A stretch of DNA of 7,852 bases, taken from positions 1-7,852 of the forward strand of contig JANWZF010000337.1 of NCBI GenBank assembly GCA_025054905.1, in the 5' to 3' direction. Source of the stretch: Tepidimonas sp. (GTDB lineage Bacteria > Pseudomonadota > Gammaproteobacteria > Burkholderiales > Burkholderiaceae_C). Shown here piece after piece: positions 1-6,354 of this stretch. The position numbers and the translations under genes were made by a program. The notes beneath the pieces are model-generated. The model did not search any database. It had not been told where the DNA came from and was given only the letters and a program-made list of their open reading frames with translations. The first letter of the stretch is position 1. Each line of letters opens with the position of its first letter.

Positions 1-297
1 CGGTGCGGTCAGCGAGGCGCGCGCCAGCATGCCATAGCTGCCCCACGGCAGCCGGCGCGTGAACCAGCCCAGCGCCTCGTCGTCCAGCTCCCGCATGGCG
101 CGCGCGGCCAGGCGCTCGAAAGGCAGGCTGGTGATGCGCAGCCCTGGCTGCTGCAGCTGCGCGAGGCTCAGGCCCGCTTCGGCCAGCGCGTCGCACGGGT
201 CCGCGCCACGCAGCCGGTAAGCCAGCACGATGGCCTGCACGAAGGCCACCGGGGTGGCGGCCACGGGTGTGCGGCGGCGCTGCAAGGACGGCAACAT
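1..297 (-). CDS. AraC-family transcriptional regulator, N-terminal part (runs off left edge)
   Basis: Reading the minus strand from the ATG at 297 gives 99 uninterrupted codons to the window edge, beginning MLPSLQRRRTPVAATPVAFV. The part read matches, from memory, the N-terminal ligand-binding domain (Arabinose_bd type) of AraC-family regulators. A helix rich in small residues (FVQAIVLAYRLRG) is followed by the recognisable stretch ELDDEALGWFTRRLPWGSYG at about residues 71-90. The C-terminal helix-turn-helix domain would lie outside the window, since the family is usually about 320-340 residues. The gene is divergent from the leucine-degradation operon with only 79 nt between start codons, so it is the obvious candidate regulator of that operon; this is inference. 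No Shine-Dalgarno precedes the ATG. An in-frame GTG lies at codon 12, but the ATG keeps the family-like beginning. Confidence 0.8.
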   Translation of the reverse strand, partial: MLPSLQRRRTPVAATPVAFVQAIVLAYRLRGADPCDALAEAGLSLAQLQQPGLRITSLPFERLAARAMRELDDEALGWFTRRLPWGSYGMLARASLTAP

Positions 298-376
298 GGT
301 TGGCGCATTATGCAACCTTGATGAGGGGCTGGGGCGCTGGCGGGGCACGGCCGTTGGGGTCACAATGCGCCGTACC
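298..376. promoter_or_regulatory. Divergent control region between AraC-type regulator and liu operon
   Basis: These 79 nt separate two divergent start codons and must hold promoter elements for at least one, probably both, genes. Visible structure: a perfect 4+1+4 palindrome GCATTATGC at 305-313; GGTTG at 298-302 matched by CAACC at 313-317; and a G-rich right half with four GGGG runs. On the minus strand 312-307 reads CATAAT, a good sigma70 -10 match ending nine bases before the regulator's ATG. No convincing -35 box accompanies it. On the plus strand I cannot place a clear -35/-10 pair. The palindrome is the best operator candidate. The regulatory role follows from position; the specific boxes are guesses. 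Confidence 0.5.
356..359 (+). promoter_or_regulatory. Possible Shine-Dalgarno GGGG deciding between two liuB starts
   Basis: The run GGGG at 356-359 lies 5 nt before an ATG at 365 and 17 nt before the ATG at 377; the two are in frame. Spacing favours 365 (protein start MRRTMSVL, 539 aa). Similarity to known LiuB N-termini (short start, then the NPRS/QPRS-like segment) favours 377 (535 aa). No better Shine-Dalgarno lies before 377. I annotate 377 but either may be used. Confidence 0.35.
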
Positions 377-1984
377 ATGAGCGTGCTGACCTCCCAACTT
401 CAACCCCGCTCGGCTGCCTTTCAGGCCAATGCCGCGGCGATGCGAGCCCTGGTCGATGACCTGCGTGCCCGTCTGGCGCAGGTGGCGCAGGGCGGCGGCG
501 AGGCCGCCCGTGCCAAGCACACCGCGCGTGGCAAGCTGCTGCCGCGCCAGCGCGTGGAGATGCTGCTCGACCCCGGCACGCCCTTTCTGGAGATCGCGCC
601 GCTGGCGGCCTTGGGCATGTACGACGACGAGGCGCCCTGCGCAGGGCTGATCGCTGGCGTCGGGCGCGTCAGCGGCGTGGAATGCGTCATCGTCTGCAAC
701 GACGCCACCGTCAAGGGCGGCACCTACTACCCGATGACGGTGAAAAAACACCTGCGCGCGCAGGAGATCGCGCAGCAAAACGGTCTGCCGTGCATCTACC
801 TCGTCGACTCCGGCGGGGCCAACCTGCCCAACCAGGACGAGGTCTTCCCGGACCGCGATCACTTCGGGCGCATCTTCTACAACCAGGCCAACATGAGCGC
901 GCAGGGCCTGGCGCAGATCGCGGTGGTGATGGGCTCGTGCACCGCCGGGGGGGCCTACGTGCCCGCGATGAGCGACGAGACCATCATCGTCAAAAACCAG
1001 GGCACGATCTTCCTGGGGGGGCCGCCGCTGGTCAAGGCCGCCACCGGCGAGGTGGTCAGCGCCGAGGACCTGGGCGGCGGCGACGTGCACACGCGCCTGT
1101 CCGGCGTGGCCGATCATCTGGCCGAAAACGACCTGCACGCGCTCAGCCTGGCGCGCGAGGCGGTGGCGCGCCTGAACCGCCGCAAGCACTGGCCGGTGGC
1201 GCGCCGCGCGCCGCAGCCGCCGCTGTACCCGGCCGAGGAACTCTACGGCATCATCCCGACCGATGCGCGCAAGCCGTTCGATGTGCGCGAAATCATCGCG
1301 CGCCTGGTCGATGGCTCGGAATTCCATGAGTTCAAGGCGCGCTATGGCACGACGCTGGTCACCGGGTTTGCGCACATCGAGGGTATCCCGGTGGGGATCG
1401 TGGCCAACAACGGCATCCTGTTTGCCGAAAGCGCGGACAAGGGGGCGCACTTCATCGAGCTGTGCTGCCAGCGCAAGGTGCCGCTGGTCTTCCTGCAAAA
1501 CATCACCGGCTTCATGGTGGGCCGCAAATACGAAAACGAGGGCATCGCGCGCGCGGGGGCCAAGATGGTGACGGCGGTGGCGTGCGCCCAGGTGCCCAAG
1601 TTCACCGTCATCATCGGCGGCAGCTTCGGCGCGGGCAATTACGGCATGTGCGGGCGGGCCTATTCGCCGCGCTTTCTGTGGATGTGGCCCAACGCGCGCA
1701 TCAGCGTGATGGGGGGCGAGCAGGCCGCCAGCGTGCTGGCCACGATCCGGCGCGACGCCATCGAAGCCAAGGGTGGCACCTGGAGCGCGCAGGAGGAGGA
1801 AGCCTTCAAGGCGCCGATCCGCGCCCAGTACGAGCGCCAGGGGCATCCTTACTACGCCACCGCGCGCCTGTGGGACGACGGCATCATCGACCCGGTGGAC
1901 ACGCGCCGGGTGCTGGCGCTGGGCCTGTCGGCGGCGCTGAACGCGCCGATCCCCGAGACGCGCTTCGGGGTCTTCCGCATGTAG
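377..1984 (+). CDS. liuB: Methylcrotonyl-CoA carboxylase, carboxyltransferase (beta) subunit
   Basis: The 535-residue product transfers the carboxyl group from carboxybiotin on the partner subunit to 3-methylcrotonyl-CoA, giving 3-methylglutaconyl-CoA in leucine/isovalerate breakdown in the cytoplasm. It has the two crotonase-like carboxyltransferase halves. The N-half carries ARGKLLPRQRVEMLLDPG at about 50-67, DATVKGGTYYP at 109-119, and the oxyanion-type loop SCTAGGAYVP at 187-196. The C-half carries NNGILFAESADKGAHFIELC at 344-363 and GGSFGAGNYGMCGRAYSPRF at 414-433. The loop that follows, WMWPNARISVMGGEQAASVL, is typical of methylcrotonyl- rather than propionyl-CoA carboxylase. Length equals the usual bacterial LiuB (about 535). 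An upstream in-frame extension to 230 is possible on paper but overlaps the divergent regulator and does not resemble the family. It is the first gene of the plus-strand run and shares its stop region with the next gene's Shine-Dalgarno. Synonym mccB. Confidence 0.96.
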   Translation: MSVLTSQLQPRSAAFQANAAAMRALVDDLRARLAQVAQGGGEAARAKHTARGKLLPRQRVEMLLDPGTPFLEIAPLAALGMYDDEAPCAGLIAGVGRVSGVECVIVCNDATVKGGTYYPMTVKKHLRAQEIAQQNGLPCIYLVDSGGANLPNQDEVFPDRDHFGRIFYNQANMSAQGLAQIAVVMGSCTAGGAYVPAMSDETIIVKNQGTIFLGGPPLVKAATGEVVSAEDLGGGDVHTRLSGVADHLAENDLHALSLAREAVARLNRRKHWPVARRAPQPPLYPAEELYGIIPTDARKPFDVREIIARLVDGSEFHEFKARYGTTLVTGFAHIEGIPVGIVANNGILFAESADKGAHFIELCCQRKVPLVFLQNITGFMVGRKYENEGIARAGAKMVTAVACAQVPKFTVIIGGSFGAGNYGMCGRAYSPRFLWMWPNARISVMGGEQAASVLATIRRDAIEAKGGTWSAQEEEAFKAPIRAQYERQGHPYYATARLWDDGIIDPVDTRRVLALGLSAALNAPIPETRFGVFRM

Positions 1985-1990
1985 GAGGGG
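1984..1990 (+). promoter_or_regulatory. Strong Shine-Dalgarno for liuC
   Basis: GGAGGGG starts on the last base of the liuB TAG stop codon and ends 4 nt before the liuC ATG at 1995. Terminating ribosomes on liuB would cover this site, consistent with coupled translation. It is among the strongest Shine-Dalgarno matches in the window and fixes the liuC start. Confidence 0.75.
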
Positions 1991-1994
1991 CAGG

Positions 1995-2780
1995 ATGAGC
2001 CATCTGACGCTGACCGTCGCGGCCGGCTGTGCCACGGTGACGCTGGCACGGCCGCAGTTGCGCAACGCCTTCAACGACGAGGTGATCGCCGAGCTGACCG
2101 AGGCCTTCCGCACGCTGGGCGCGCGCGACGATGTGCGCGCCATCGTGCTGGCCGCCGAGGGGCCGGCGTTTTGTGCCGGCGCCGACCTGAACTGGATGCG
2201 CCGCATGGCCGACTACAGCCGCGACGAAAACCTGGCCGACGCCGGTCGGCTGGCGGCCATGCTGCGCACCATCGATGAGTGTCCCAAGCCGACGGTGGCG
2301 CGCGTGCAGGGCGATGCGTTTGCCGGCGGCGTGGGGCTGGTGGCGGCCTGCGATATCGCGATCGCCGCCGAGACGGCCGGGTTTTGCCTGAGCGAGGTGC
2401 GCTTGGGCCTGATTCCGGCCACGATCGGCCCGTACGTGGTGCGTGCGATGGGGGTGCGGGCGGCCCGGCGCTACATGCTCACCGCCGAGCGCTTCGATGC
2501 GGCGCAGGCGCACCGTCTGGGGCTGGTGCACGAGGTGGTCCCCGCGGCGCAGCTGGACGAGCGCGTGCAGGCCATCGTGGCGGCGCTGCTGGGCAACGGC
2601 CCACGGGCTTTGGCGGCGTGCAAGCGCTTGCTGCACGACGTGGCCGAGTCGCCGCTGGACGATGCGCTGCAGGCGCGCACCGTGCAGGCCATCGCCGACA
2701 TCCGCGCCAGCGCCGAGGGACGCGAGGGGGTGCAGGCTTTTTTGCACAAACGCACGCCGGCCTGGCGTGTGGCGGGATGA
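1995..2780 (+). CDS. liuC: 3-methylglutaconyl-CoA hydratase-type enoyl-CoA hydratase (crotonase family)
   Basis: The 261-residue protein has a crotonase fold. From its place between the two methylcrotonyl-CoA carboxylase genes it is expected to hydrate 3-methylglutaconyl-CoA to HMG-CoA. Visible motifs: first oxyanion-hole segment FCAGADLNWMRRM at 59-71; second segment GDAFAGGVGLVAACDIAIAA at 106-125; SEVRLGLIPATIGPYVV at 133-149; then the C-terminal helices (KRLLHD at 210-215) that contribute to trimer and active-site closure in the family. Glu134 in SEVRLGL aligns with the second catalytic Glu of classical enoyl-CoA hydratase, while the first catalytic Glu position appears to be Gly114. From memory, a missing first Glu is shared with other bacterial LiuC-type proteins. 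Length is normal for the family. The start is fixed by a good Shine-Dalgarno. The exact substrate is inferred from context; the family assignment is firm. Confidence 0.93.
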   Translation: MSHLTLTVAAGCATVTLARPQLRNAFNDEVIAELTEAFRTLGARDDVRAIVLAAEGPAFCAGADLNWMRRMADYSRDENLADAGRLAAMLRTIDECPKPTVARVQGDAFAGGVGLVAACDIAIAAETAGFCLSEVRLGLIPATIGPYVVRAMGVRAARRYMLTAERFDAAQAHRLGLVHEVVPAAQLDERVQAIVAALLGNGPRALAACKRLLHDVAESPLDDALQARTVQAIADIRASAEGREGVQAFLHKRTPAWRVAG

Positions 2781-2805
2781 GGCGGCCAGGCGCGGGATGG
2801 CGTGA

Positions 2806-2823
2806 TGCGCGCGGCTGCGCGCA
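2806..2823 (+). other. GC-rich hairpin in the liuC-liuD spacer
   Basis: TGCGCGC at 2806-2812 and GCGCGCA at 2817-2823 are perfect reverse complements around a GGCT loop, giving a 7-bp stem. It sits in the only sizeable gap inside the liu genes (73 nt, 2781-2853). No run of T follows, so it is not a normal intrinsic terminator. It could stabilise or segment the mRNA, or arise by chance in such GC-rich DNA. Confidence 0.45.
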
Positions 2824-2835
2824 CGGTCAGCCCGC

Positions 2836-2843
2836 AGGAAGGA
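2836..2843 (+). promoter_or_regulatory. Shine-Dalgarno for liuD
   Basis: AGGAAGGA lies 10 nt before the ATG at 2854. A closer ATG at 2847 is out of frame with the carboxylase and is followed by no meaningful reading frame. The ATG at 2854 gives the family-typical start MFDKILIANRGEIACRV. Confidence 0.6.
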
Positions 2844-2853
2844 ACGATGGAGC

Positions 2854-4890
2854 ATGTTCGACAAGATCCTGATTGCCAACCGGGGTGAGATCGCCTGCCG
2901 GGTGGCGGCCACCGCGCGGCGGCTGGGCATCCGCACCGTGGCGGTGTACTCCGAGGTGGACGCCCAGGCCCGCCACGTGGCGATGTGCGATGAGGCGGTG
3001 GCCCTTGGCGGGGCTGCGGCGAGCGACAGCTACCTGCGCTGGGAGCGCATCCTGCAGGCGGCGCGGGACACCGGGGCGCAGGCCATCCACCCCGGCTACG
3101 GTTTCTTGAGCGAAAACGAGGCCTTTGCCCAGGCGTGCGCCGATGCCGGGCTGGTGTTCATCGGGCCACCGCCGGCGGCCATTGCCGCGATGGGGCTGAA
3201 GGCGCAGGCCAAACATCTGATGGAAGCCGCGGGTGTGCCGCTGGTGCCGGGCTATCACGGGGCGGACCAGGATCCCCGCGTGCTGTGCGCCGAGGCCGAC
3301 CGCATCGGCTACCCGGTGTTGATCAAGGCCAGCGCGGGCGGCGGCGGCAAGGGCATGCGACGGGTCGATGCGCCCGAAGCGTTTGCCGAAGCCCTGGCCG
3401 CCTGCCAACGCGAGGCCCTCAACAGCTTTGGCGATGCGGCGGTGCTGATCGAAAAGTACGTGCAGCGACCCCGCCACATCGAAATCCAGATCCTGGCCGA
3501 CGCGCACGGCAACGCGGTGTACCTGTTTGAGCGCGACTGCTCCGTGCAGCGCCGCCATCAGAAGGTGCTGGAGGAAGCGCCTGCCCCCGGGCTGCCGCCG
3601 ACGCTGCGGCAGCAGATGGGTCTGGCGGCGGTGGCCGCAGCGCGCGCGGTTGGCTACGTCGGGGCAGGCACGGTGGAGTTCATCGTCGAGCAGCCGCTGG
3701 GCTACGAACAGCCGGAGGCGATGCGCTTTTACTTCATGGAGATGAACACGCGGCTGCAGGTGGAGCACCCGGTCACCGAGGCCATCACCGGGCTCGATCT
3801 GGTGGAGTGGCAGCTGCGCGTGGCCGCCGGGGAGCCGCTGCCGCTGCAGCAGCATGAGCTGTCGTGCCACGGGCATGCGATCGAGGCCCGCATCTGCGCC
3901 GAAGATCCCGAGCGCGGTTTTCTGCCGGCCACGGGGACGCTGCACGTGCTGCGCACGCCGCCGCATGTGGCGTTTGAGGTTGGGGATGTGCGGCTGGATG
4001 CCGGGGTGCGCCAGGGCGATGCGATCAGCCCGCATTACGACTCGATGATCGCCAAGTTGATCGTGCGTGCCCCCACGCGCGCGCAGGCGCTGCGGCGTCT
4101 GGACGAGGCGCTGGCGCAGCTGCACATCGTCGGGGTGGCCAACAACGTGGCCTTTCTGCGGCGCGTCGTGCGCAGCCCGTCGTTTGCCCAGGCGCGGCTG
4201 GATACCGCGCTGATCGAGCGGGAGGCTGGCAGTCTGTTCGGCCCCGCCGGCCCGTCCCGCCAGGCGGTGCTGGTGGCCGCGACGGTCTATGCGCTGCAGG
4301 GTTGGCAGGCCCAGGTCGATGATGATCCGTGGAGCGCGCGCGACGGCTTTGCCCTGCAGCGGCCGCGCCAGCGGCTGCTGGCCTGGCAGTGGGGCGAGCA
4401 ACGCGGCACCGGCGTGCTGATCTGGGCCGCCGATGGCTTGCACCTGCGGCTGGATGATGGCGCGGCCTCGGATCAGCAACCGCTGCGCTGGCGCGCCGAT
4501 CCGGGGGGCGGCTGGGCGCTGCAGGCCGACTGGGGGACCTTGAGCGTGCGCGCCAGCGTGGATGCCGAAGGCGAGCGCCTGCATGTGTTCACTCCGGAAG
4601 GCAGCGCGGTGCTGACCTGGCTCGATCCGCTGGCGCATGCGGCCGATACGGCCGCTCCGCCGGGAGGGCGGCTGACGGCCCCGATGCCCGGCAAGGTGGT
4701 GGCCTTCCACGTGCAGCCGGGCCAGCGCGTCACGCGGGGGCAGACGCTGGCCGTGCTGGAAGCGATGAAGATGGAGCACGCCATCACCGCTCCCTACGAC
4801 GGCGTGGTGCAGGAGCTGCTTTATGCCCCGGGCGACCAGGTGCCGGACGGGGCCGAGCTGCTGCGTCTGACCGAGGAGATGGCATCATGA
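2854..4890 (+). CDS. liuD: Methylcrotonyl-CoA carboxylase, biotin carboxylase/biotin carrier (alpha) subunit
   Basis: This 678-residue protein carboxylates its own biotin using ATP and bicarbonate, then presents it to LiuB. The order is: biotin carboxylase N-domain from MFDKILIANRGEIACRV (1-17) with HPGYGFLSEN at 79-88; ATP-grasp domain with Lys116, Lys158 and the glycine loop AGGGGKGM at 161-168; RRHQKVLEEAP at 233-243; and catalytic residues in MEMNTRLQVEHPVTE (Glu296, Asn298, Arg300, Glu304) at 295-309. The biotin carboxylase C-domain follows with EARICAEDP at 344-352, then a less conserved linking (BT-type) region to about 600. The biotinyl carrier domain is last, with EAMKMEH at 636-642, where Lys639 is the biotin attachment site. 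All key residues are present and the length is normal (about 650-680). It overlaps the next gene by 4 nt. Acetyl- or propionyl-CoA carboxylase would share the motifs, but the flanking liuB, liuC and liuE identify the pathway. Synonym mccA. Confidence 0.96.
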   Translation: MFDKILIANRGEIACRVAATARRLGIRTVAVYSEVDAQARHVAMCDEAVALGGAAASDSYLRWERILQAARDTGAQAIHPGYGFLSENEAFAQACADAGLVFIGPPPAAIAAMGLKAQAKHLMEAAGVPLVPGYHGADQDPRVLCAEADRIGYPVLIKASAGGGGKGMRRVDAPEAFAEALAACQREALNSFGDAAVLIEKYVQRPRHIEIQILADAHGNAVYLFERDCSVQRRHQKVLEEAPAPGLPPTLRQQMGLAAVAAARAVGYVGAGTVEFIVEQPLGYEQPEAMRFYFMEMNTRLQVEHPVTEAITGLDLVEWQLRVAAGEPLPLQQHELSCHGHAIEARICAEDPERGFLPATGTLHVLRTPPHVAFEVGDVRLDAGVRQGDAISPHYDSMIAKLIVRAPTRAQALRRLDEALAQLHIVGVANNVAFLRRVVRSPSFAQARLDTALIEREAGSLFGPAGPSRQAVLVAATVYALQGWQAQVDDDPWSARDGFALQRPRQRLLAWQWGEQRGTGVLIWAADGLHLRLDDGAASDQQPLRWRADPGGGWALQADWGTLSVRASVDAEGERLHVFTPEGSAVLTWLDPLAHAADTAAPPGGRLTAPMPGKVVAFHVQPGQRVTRGQTLAVLEAMKMEHAITAPYDGVVQELLYAPGDQVPDGAELLRLTEEMAS

Positions 4891-5837
4891 ACGGCATGGA
4901 CGTCGCCCACCTGCCTGCGCGCGTGCGCATCGTCGAGGTCGGTCCGCGCGATGGGCTGCAAAACGAGCCCCAGCCGGTGCCGACCGAGGTCAAGGTCGAG
5001 CTGGTGCAGCGCCTGCAGGCGGCCGGTCTGCGCGAAATCGAAGTCACCAGCTACGTCAGCCCCAAGTGGGTGCCGCAGATGGCCGACAACCACGCGGTGA
5101 TGGCCGCCGTGCAGCGGCAGCCGGGCGTGCGCTATGCCGTGTTGGTCCCCAACCTGAAGGGCCTGCAGGCGGCGCTGGCCGATCGACCCGACGAGATCGT
5201 CGTCTTTGGCGCCGCCAGTGAAGCGTTCAGCCAGCGCAACATCAACTGCTCGATTGCCGAGAGCATCGAGCGCTTTGCCCCGGTGGTCGAGGCGGCGCGG
5301 GCGGCGGGCGTGGCCGTGCGCGGGGCCATCAGCTGCGCGCTGGGCTGCCCCTACGAGGGGGACGTGCCTGCGGCGCGGGTGGCGGAGGTGGCGCAGCGCT
5401 TCAAGGCCATCGGCGTGCAGCGTGTGGACGTGGCCGACACCATCGGCGTGGGCACGCCGCTGAAGGTGCAGCGCGTCATCGCGGCGGTGGCGCAGCACTA
5501 CGACCTGGACCACGTCAGCGGTCACTTCCATGACACTTACGGGCAGGCCCTGGCCAACACGCTGGCGGCGCTGCAGATGGGGGTGTGGAACTTCCAGTCG
5601 TCGGTGGCGGGTTTGGGGGGCTGTCCTTATGCCCGCGGCGCCACCGGCAACGTCGCCACCGAGGACCTGGTGTATCTGTTGCACGGGCTGGGCATCGACA
5701 CCGGCGTCGACCTGCGGGCGCTGGCCGAAACCGGTGCCTGGATCAGCGCCCGGCTGGGGCGGCCCAACGGCGCACGCGCCGGCCGCGCGCTGCTGGCGCG
5801 CTGCGCGGCCGAAACGGCCGCCGCATCGGAGCGCTGA
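4887..5837 (+). CDS. liuE: Hydroxymethylglutaryl-CoA lyase
   Basis: The 316-residue enzyme cleaves HMG-CoA to acetyl-CoA and acetoacetate, the last step of this pathway. It is a TIM-barrel of the HMGL-like family. Catalytic and metal-binding residues line up with the well-studied human enzyme: Arg21-Asp22 in VGPRDGLQNE, Glu52, the metal histidines of GHFHDTYGQ (His213, His215), and the flexible-loop cysteine Cys246 within GLGGCPYARGATGN at 242-255, ending in Asn255. Further family motifs are TSYVSPKWVPQMAD at 54-67 and ISCALGCPYEG at 148-158. The ATG overlaps the liuD stop as ATGA, and GAGGAG at 4873-4878 lies 8 nt upstream inside liuD, so translation is probably coupled. A second ATG three codons in could also serve. 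Synonym mvaB. Confidence 0.96.
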   Translation: MNGMDVAHLPARVRIVEVGPRDGLQNEPQPVPTEVKVELVQRLQAAGLREIEVTSYVSPKWVPQMADNHAVMAAVQRQPGVRYAVLVPNLKGLQAALADRPDEIVVFGAASEAFSQRNINCSIAESIERFAPVVEAARAAGVAVRGAISCALGCPYEGDVPAARVAEVAQRFKAIGVQRVDVADTIGVGTPLKVQRVIAAVAQHYDLDHVSGHFHDTYGQALANTLAALQMGVWNFQSSVAGLGGCPYARGATGNVATEDLVYLLHGLGIDTGVDLRALAETGAWISARLGRPNGARAGRALLARCAAETAAASER

Positions 5838-5838
5838 C

Positions 5839-6345
5839 ATGGACGGCACGCGTGTGCCGGCGTGGCCCGAGGGCGTGCGCCGGGTCATGGCCGCGCTGCG
5901 GCAGCATGGTGCCGGGCATGAGCCGGTGATGCTGGAGGTGGCCGCACGCACGGCGCAACAGGCTGCCGATGCGCTGGGTGTGACGCTGGGCCAGATCGCC
6001 AAGAGCATCATCTTTCGCCGCCGGCCCGACGACGAGGCGGTGCTTGTGATCACCAGTGGTGACCGCCGGGTGGACGAGGCCAAGGTGGTGCCGCTGGTGT
6101 GTGGGCCGCAGCAGTCGCTTGAGCGGGCCGATGCCACGTTCGTCAAGGCAGCCACGGGCTTTTCGATCGGGGGGGTGGCGCCGCTGGGGCACGCACGGCC
6201 CCCGGTCACGTTGATCGACGCCGAGCTGTTTCGCTTCGACGTGATTTGGGCTGCGGCCGGCCACCCCCACGCCGTGTTTCCCCTGACCCCGGCGCAGCTG
6301 CGGGCATGGACCGGGGCGCCGGTGGTCGAGGTCACGGTTCGCTAG
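5839..6345 (+). CDS. YbaK/EbsC-family aminoacyl-tRNA editing domain protein
   Basis: The 168-residue product matches the single-domain tRNA-editing family (YbaK/EbsC/ProX-like), whose studied members deacylate mischarged aminoacyl-tRNAs in trans. Visible features: an N-terminal region of about 35 residues; a helix with TAQQAADALGVTLGQIAKSI, where Lys55 corresponds to the conserved lysine of the family; the strand LVITSGDRRVDEAKV at 69-83; the glycine-rich GFSIGGVAPLGH at 107-118; and LIDAELFRFDVIWAAAGHPH at 125-144 near the C-terminus. The start ATG lies 1 nt after the liuE stop, with GGAG at 5828-5831 spaced 7 nt. The spacing puts it in the liu transcript, yet no direct role in leucine breakdown is known. 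Which tRNA or amino acid it edits cannot be told from sequence alone. A longer reading in the same frame, back to 5530, would overlap liuE and is rejected. Confidence 0.88.
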   Translation: MDGTRVPAWPEGVRRVMAALRQHGAGHEPVMLEVAARTAQQAADALGVTLGQIAKSIIFRRRPDDEAVLVITSGDRRVDEAKVVPLVCGPQQSLERADATFVKAATGFSIGGVAPLGHARPPVTLIDAELFRFDVIWAAAGHPHAVFPLTPAQLRAWTGAPVVEVTVR

Positions 6346-6354
6346 CATCGTCGC

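Noticed and set aside
230..376. N-terminal extension of liuB back to an ATG at 230
   Set aside because: It would overlap the divergent AraC-type gene, has no similarity to LiuB proteins and would make the protein about 50 residues longer than the family.
308..2206. 632-codon open frame on the minus strand
   Set aside because: It lies opposite liuB and the start of liuC, which have clear family motifs. Its translation is rich in Arg/His/Ala/Pro with no recognisable domain, as expected for the complement of a high-GC gene.
2827..4779. 650-codon open frame on the minus strand
   Set aside because: It is the antisense shadow of liuD. Its composition (His, Arg, Gln, Pro, Gly rich) is typical of a GC-driven spurious frame, and no family is recognisable.
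5530..5838. Upstream extension of the YbaK-type frame to 5530
   Set aside because: It overlaps liuE, including its active-site region. The ATG at 5839 has a Shine-Dalgarno, follows the liuE stop by 1 nt and gives a normal family length.
4821..6335. 504-codon open frame on the minus strand
   Set aside because: It is opposite liuE and the YbaK-type gene, both well supported on the plus strand, and has no recognisable motif or plausible ribosome-binding site.
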